Virus record (IMG/VR): IMGVR_UViG_3300018080_000240
Location: 1-50,531 of that record
Reading direction: 5' to 3' (one strand)
DNA: 50,531 nucleotides
Source: a virus
Shown here one piece after another: positions 48,172-50,531 of this stretch. Position 1 is the stretch's first letter. Each line of letters opens with the position of its first letter. The notes under the pieces were generated by a model. It was given only the letters and a program-made list of their open reading frames with translations, made no database searches and was not told the origin of the DNA. Position numbers and translations under genes: made by a program.

Positions 48172-48770
48172 TTGCTTCCTTGTCCGAAGTCAAATGGCTC
48201 CATGGATCGTTCCCATTTAACCTTCCCTGGAATCCAATACTTGTCGCTCAAGTAGTTGATTTCGGTTTCTTCCAAATTGTTTTCATAGTCCACAGAATCA
48301 TACTTCCACTCTACTTCAAGCATCTCGTCGCCGTTGTAGCTCAAATCTCCGAAGTTGATTTGTACGGGCGTAGCTCCATGAATGTGCCATGTTTCCAGGG
48401 GCGTTCCACAGCCGTCGTATAGCACTAGCGACAACTCGATCTTGGGGGGCTTGGGGTCTCCTTTTGTGTTTGCCTCCCAGGTCTTTGCAAAGTATTCATA
48501 GAGCGGCTCATGCATATCCTTTGGCATGTCGCCCAGGTGTGTAACTAAGATTCGCCTTTTTTCGTCCAGATCGGAACCAAGCCAATAATTCTTGGTGCAT
48601 AGTTCCCCAGGTTCCGCTAGGCATTCATCCGGGCGGGGGCGCACGGAGACTTTTACAAAGCCGCTGATTACTTTTGGGCCAAGCACGTAAGTGATGTACC
48701 ATCTGAACTTGCGCCTCACCAGTATGTTGCTGTTGCCCATGAGGCCGAGCCCCATATTACCTATTTTCAT
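48168..48770 (-). CDS. Tail-tube-like protein with extra C-terminal partial domain (200 aa)
   Basis: Residues 18-165 form one gp19-like domain: VRRKFRWYITY, then KNYWLGSDLDEKRRILVTH, YDGCGTPLETWHI and TPVQINFGDLSYNG...VEWKYDSVDYE. The last 35 residues (NLEETEINYLSDKYWIPGKVKWERS) repeat the EETEINYL element that, in the neighbouring gene, belongs near the start of the domain. So a second domain appears to start here and is cut off, with pieces continuing in the next small gene. AGGAGATAC precedes the ATG. Confidence 0.72.
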   Translation of the reverse strand: MKIGNMGLGLMGNSNILVRRKFRWYITYVLGPKVISGFVKVSVRPRPDECLAEPGELCTKNYWLGSDLDEKRRILVTHLGDMPKDMHEPLYEYFAKTWEANTKGDPKPPKIELSLVLYDGCGTPLETWHIHGATPVQINFGDLSYNGDEMLEVEWKYDSVDYENNLEETEINYLSDKYWIPGKVKWERSMEPFDFGQGSK

Positions 48771-49614
48771 TTTGTATCTCCTGTGTGTTCATGTATTCCG
48801 CCACGCCAAAGCGGATGATTATTCTTGGTCGCACTTCATTATCATTCGTCTTTACACTCTGCATCCAAACGTCCTTGAGTAACCACGTCTCCAAGTGGGT
48901 TGATCCGTCCATGGTATAGAGGTCCAGATAGACACCCAGACCCGGCTCGTAATCTAACAGAGCTTTCAGAATGCCACTATCTTGATGATTTTGTGGAAGT
49001 GTCACATGCAGTGATTTCCAGGAAGCTTTACCAGGAATGAAAGTCTTGGCATTCAAGAAGTTGATTTCTGCCTCTTCAATGGATAACTGGGGTCGTCCAG
49101 ATCCCAGAGATACTTTAATGGCGGGGCCATCCTTCAGCCGCATTTTCCATATGTACTTCTTTTTGAGTGGTCCGACGTGTTTGTGTTTGTCATTTGCAAC
49201 AAAGGTTCTGGTATAGTCCTCGAACTTTACAGATACCTTGCGAACACTTTCTTCGCTGTTGGCATAATCAAAATCAAGCGTGTCATGAACGACAACGGGA
49301 TTGAAAAAGGTGTACTTGTATAATGGGTTTCCGCAGCCATCATAGGTGGTCAGCATTAGTAATTCACTGTCGTGTGACTCTTTGTCCAACCACTCTTGAA
49401 TTTGCAAATCCTCTGCATCTTTGCTGATGACCTCGTATGCCTGAAAATCAAGCTGGTTGCGACTGAAGTCTATGTTCAGTGTCTTGAACCAGTGTTCATC
49501 TAGCACTACGTTGTCATCAAAGTCCTTTCCTTGAAGTGTCCATCTGAATTTGCGCACAAATACCATGTCGGAACGACCCAGCGGGCCGATCCCCATAGAC
49601 TTTACATCTGTCAT
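48757..49614 (-). CDS. Two-domain tail-tube-like protein (285 aa)
   Basis: Two gp19-like units follow one another: FVRKFRWTLQG...YDGCGNPLYKYTFFNPVVV (first), then KKKYIWKMRLKDG...IEEAEINFLNAKTFIPGKASW...MDGSTHLETWLLKDVWMQ (second). In T4, gp48 and gp54 carry tube-like folds at the baseplate end of the tube, and a double unit may play such a role. AAGGAGAAAC precedes the ATG at 49614. It overlaps the next gene by 14 bases. Confidence 0.75.
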   Translation of the reverse strand: MTDVKSMGIGPLGRSDMVFVRKFRWTLQGKDFDDNVVLDEHWFKTLNIDFSRNQLDFQAYEVISKDAEDLQIQEWLDKESHDSELLMLTTYDGCGNPLYKYTFFNPVVVHDTLDFDYANSEESVRKVSVKFEDYTRTFVANDKHKHVGPLKKKYIWKMRLKDGPAIKVSLGSGRPQLSIEEAEINFLNAKTFIPGKASWKSLHVTLPQNHQDSGILKALLDYEPGLGVYLDLYTMDGSTHLETWLLKDVWMQSVKTNDNEVRPRIIIRFGVAEYMNTQEIQNENR

Positions 49615-49622
49615 GTTTCTCC

Positions 49623-50192
49623 TTAGATAAGCTTTGTGCCCAGGACTGCCTTGAATTGGCACCCTTTTTCTCGGGCATCGGTAGCCCAGAGCACTCGTTC
49701 GATTTCGAGGGGATTGTCCCCGAATGGCTTGACCGCCTTGAAGGTGTCGTAGTGCATGAAAAGGCCGTTGATAGAGGAATCAACGAAATTGGCGTGTGTA
49801 TCTACTACGTTTCCCTCACGATCATAATCCATCACGATGGGGAATAGTATGTCTTTCTCACTTTCGACAAAGCGTGCGTACTTGCACATGATGCCCCTGC
49901 GTAGGACTGTGCCTTCTACCATTATCAGATTCCATCCTTTATGCCCCTTTTGCATTCCCTTGTTAATCAGCGAGGTTATGGTGTCCTTACCTCGGTGGCT
50001 GTTGGGACACACCTCCTTCATCTCCTTGAGTTCGGCTACTGTTGTGTCCTTGGCGCACGCCACTACGCAGGGGGCGTTTTCATCATCGTTTCTTTTAATT
50101 GAGTTGATGGTTGTTTTAATTCTTCCAATATCCCGGTCGGGAGAGAGGATCACAAAGCCATAACTCAGGCTTTTGTTTCTATGTAGTTCCAT
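49623..50192 (-). CDS. GT2-like glycosyltransferase (189 aa)
   Basis: The first strand-loop-helix (GFVILSPDRDIGRIKTTINSI) is the classic start of GT-2 nucleotide-sugar enzymes. A later NLIMVEGTVLRRGIMCKYARF plus DYDREGN segment holds the acidic residues where a DxD would be. The size is at the short end, with no membrane part. It lies in the tail operon, so it may modify tail proteins or act on host glycan with the other sugar genes. The ATG at 50192 is more likely than a GTG at 50213, as the upstream gene ends between them. Confidence 0.62.
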   Translation of the reverse strand: MELHRNKSLSYGFVILSPDRDIGRIKTTINSIKRNDDENAPCVVACAKDTTVAELKEMKEVCPNSHRGKDTITSLINKGMQKGHKGWNLIMVEGTVLRRGIMCKYARFVESEKDILFPIVMDYDREGNVVDTHANFVDSSINGLFMHYDTFKAVKPFGDNPLEIERVLWATDAREKGCQFKAVLGTKLI

Positions 50193-50202
50193 TGTGTGCT
50201 TT

Positions 50203-50531
50203 CTATGACGCACTGACCGCTAGGTCAAAATCAACATAAATCACATCGTCTGGGTCGATTGCCCGGTTCAGGACGAACTTGCCATTCTCATGGTCGGGCG
50301 TAAAGGTGGTTAAATACCAAGTGCTGGTAGGACCGGTCGGCCCAGGGACATATACTTCTTCGGTTGTGCTCACTCGAAACCCGTTAATGTAAACTCGCAG
50401 TGAATCCTCGATGTAAGGGCTGGCAATAGAATTCACCTTGTAAGTCTGATAGTCCGGGCTCGTTAAGTTGTCGTGTACAGGCGCAACATCATAGATGTGC
50501 CTGTGGGCAATAGATGGCGGGAAATTCATGT
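50203..50531 (-). CDS. Structural protein, start uncertain at window edge (at least 108 aa)
   Basis: The visible part is beta-rich with a sequence (LTSPDYQTYKVNSIASPYIEDSLRVYINGFRVSTTEEVY) typical of phage tail or baseplate proteins, where a strand pair precedes an INGFR/INGxR turn. The end (RAIDPDDVIYVDFDLAVSAS) is also strand-like. An ATG lies at 50527-50529, only two bases from the edge, so the gene may extend beyond the window. Confidence 0.65.
   Translation of the reverse strand, partial: MNFPPSIAHRHIYDVAPVHDNLTSPDYQTYKVNSIASPYIEDSLRVYINGFRVSTTEEVYVPGPTGPTSTWYLTTFTPDHENGKFVLNRAIDPDDVIYVDFDLAVSAS

Noticed and set aside
1-50531. tRNA or other structured RNA genes
   Set aside because: The few intergenic gaps are short, and no cloverleaf or T-loop-like sequence was noticed. 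A tRNA scan would be needed to exclude them fully.

Overview
The window is a piece of a large tailed-phage genome of the T4 superfamily (contractile-tailed myovirus). The supporting genes are a gp17-type terminase large subunit, a gp20-type portal protein that carries an intein, several proteins resembling the gp19 tail tube, PKD-domain structural proteins, a DnaG-type primase and a RecB/Cas4-like nuclease. Genes are packed tightly, with ATGA start/stop overlaps and convergent genes whose stop codons share four bases. Most have clear AGGAG-type ribosome sites. Nothing identifies the host, and I saw no tRNA, rRNA, CRISPR array or insertion sequence. No stretch longer than 300 bases lacks a gene.

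Layout: 1-11.1 kb is a minus-strand packaging/head block (terminase, homing endonuclease, small protein, 2H phosphoesterase, portal with intein, then head-region genes), broken by short plus-strand genes, one of them sulfotransferase-like. 11.1-18.4 kb holds mainly plus-strand genes: a membrane peptide, an anchored M28 peptidase, a TylF-like methyltransferase, structural candidates, an HExxH metallopeptidase, a lipoprotein and a polyacidic protein. 18.4-20 kb is a minus operon with a tagged peptide, a glycosyltransferase and a sulfotransferase. 20-25.4 kb has a structural gene, a GGQ peptidyl-tRNA hydrolase-like gene, the nuclease and primase, and a coupled minus operon of four small genes ending in an ADP-ribosyltransferase-like gene. 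25.5-31.3 kb holds large unknown proteins. 31.4-37.7 kb has an actin-like ATPase with a small partner, glycosyltransferase-like genes, a third sulfotransferase-like gene, a strongly insulated structural gene and a MAF/DUF115-like gene. 37.7-50.5 kb is a minus-strand tail module: a 1550-residue repeat protein, two further proteins with the same N-terminal module and PKD domains, tail-tube-like genes and a GT2-like gene. A plus-strand deoxyribosyltransferase-like gene interrupts it.

Three themes stand out. First, many otherwise unrelated small proteins begin with a short peptide (Met, Phe at about 3-4, Trp/Tyr/Phe at about 6-8, then Glu) resembling the T4 capsid-targeting sequence of internal proteins. 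The carriers include two ADP-ribosyltransferase-like proteins and a GGQ-domain protein, so this may be a set of proteins packaged in the head and injected. Second, the phage encodes three sulfotransferase-like proteins together with several glycosyltransferase-like proteins and a methyltransferase, which suggests it builds or modifies a sulfated glycan. Third, the 1550-residue protein is built from successive families of short repeats, including 24 tandem copies of an 11-residue unit. Both functional themes are inferences from motifs and position, not demonstrated functions.
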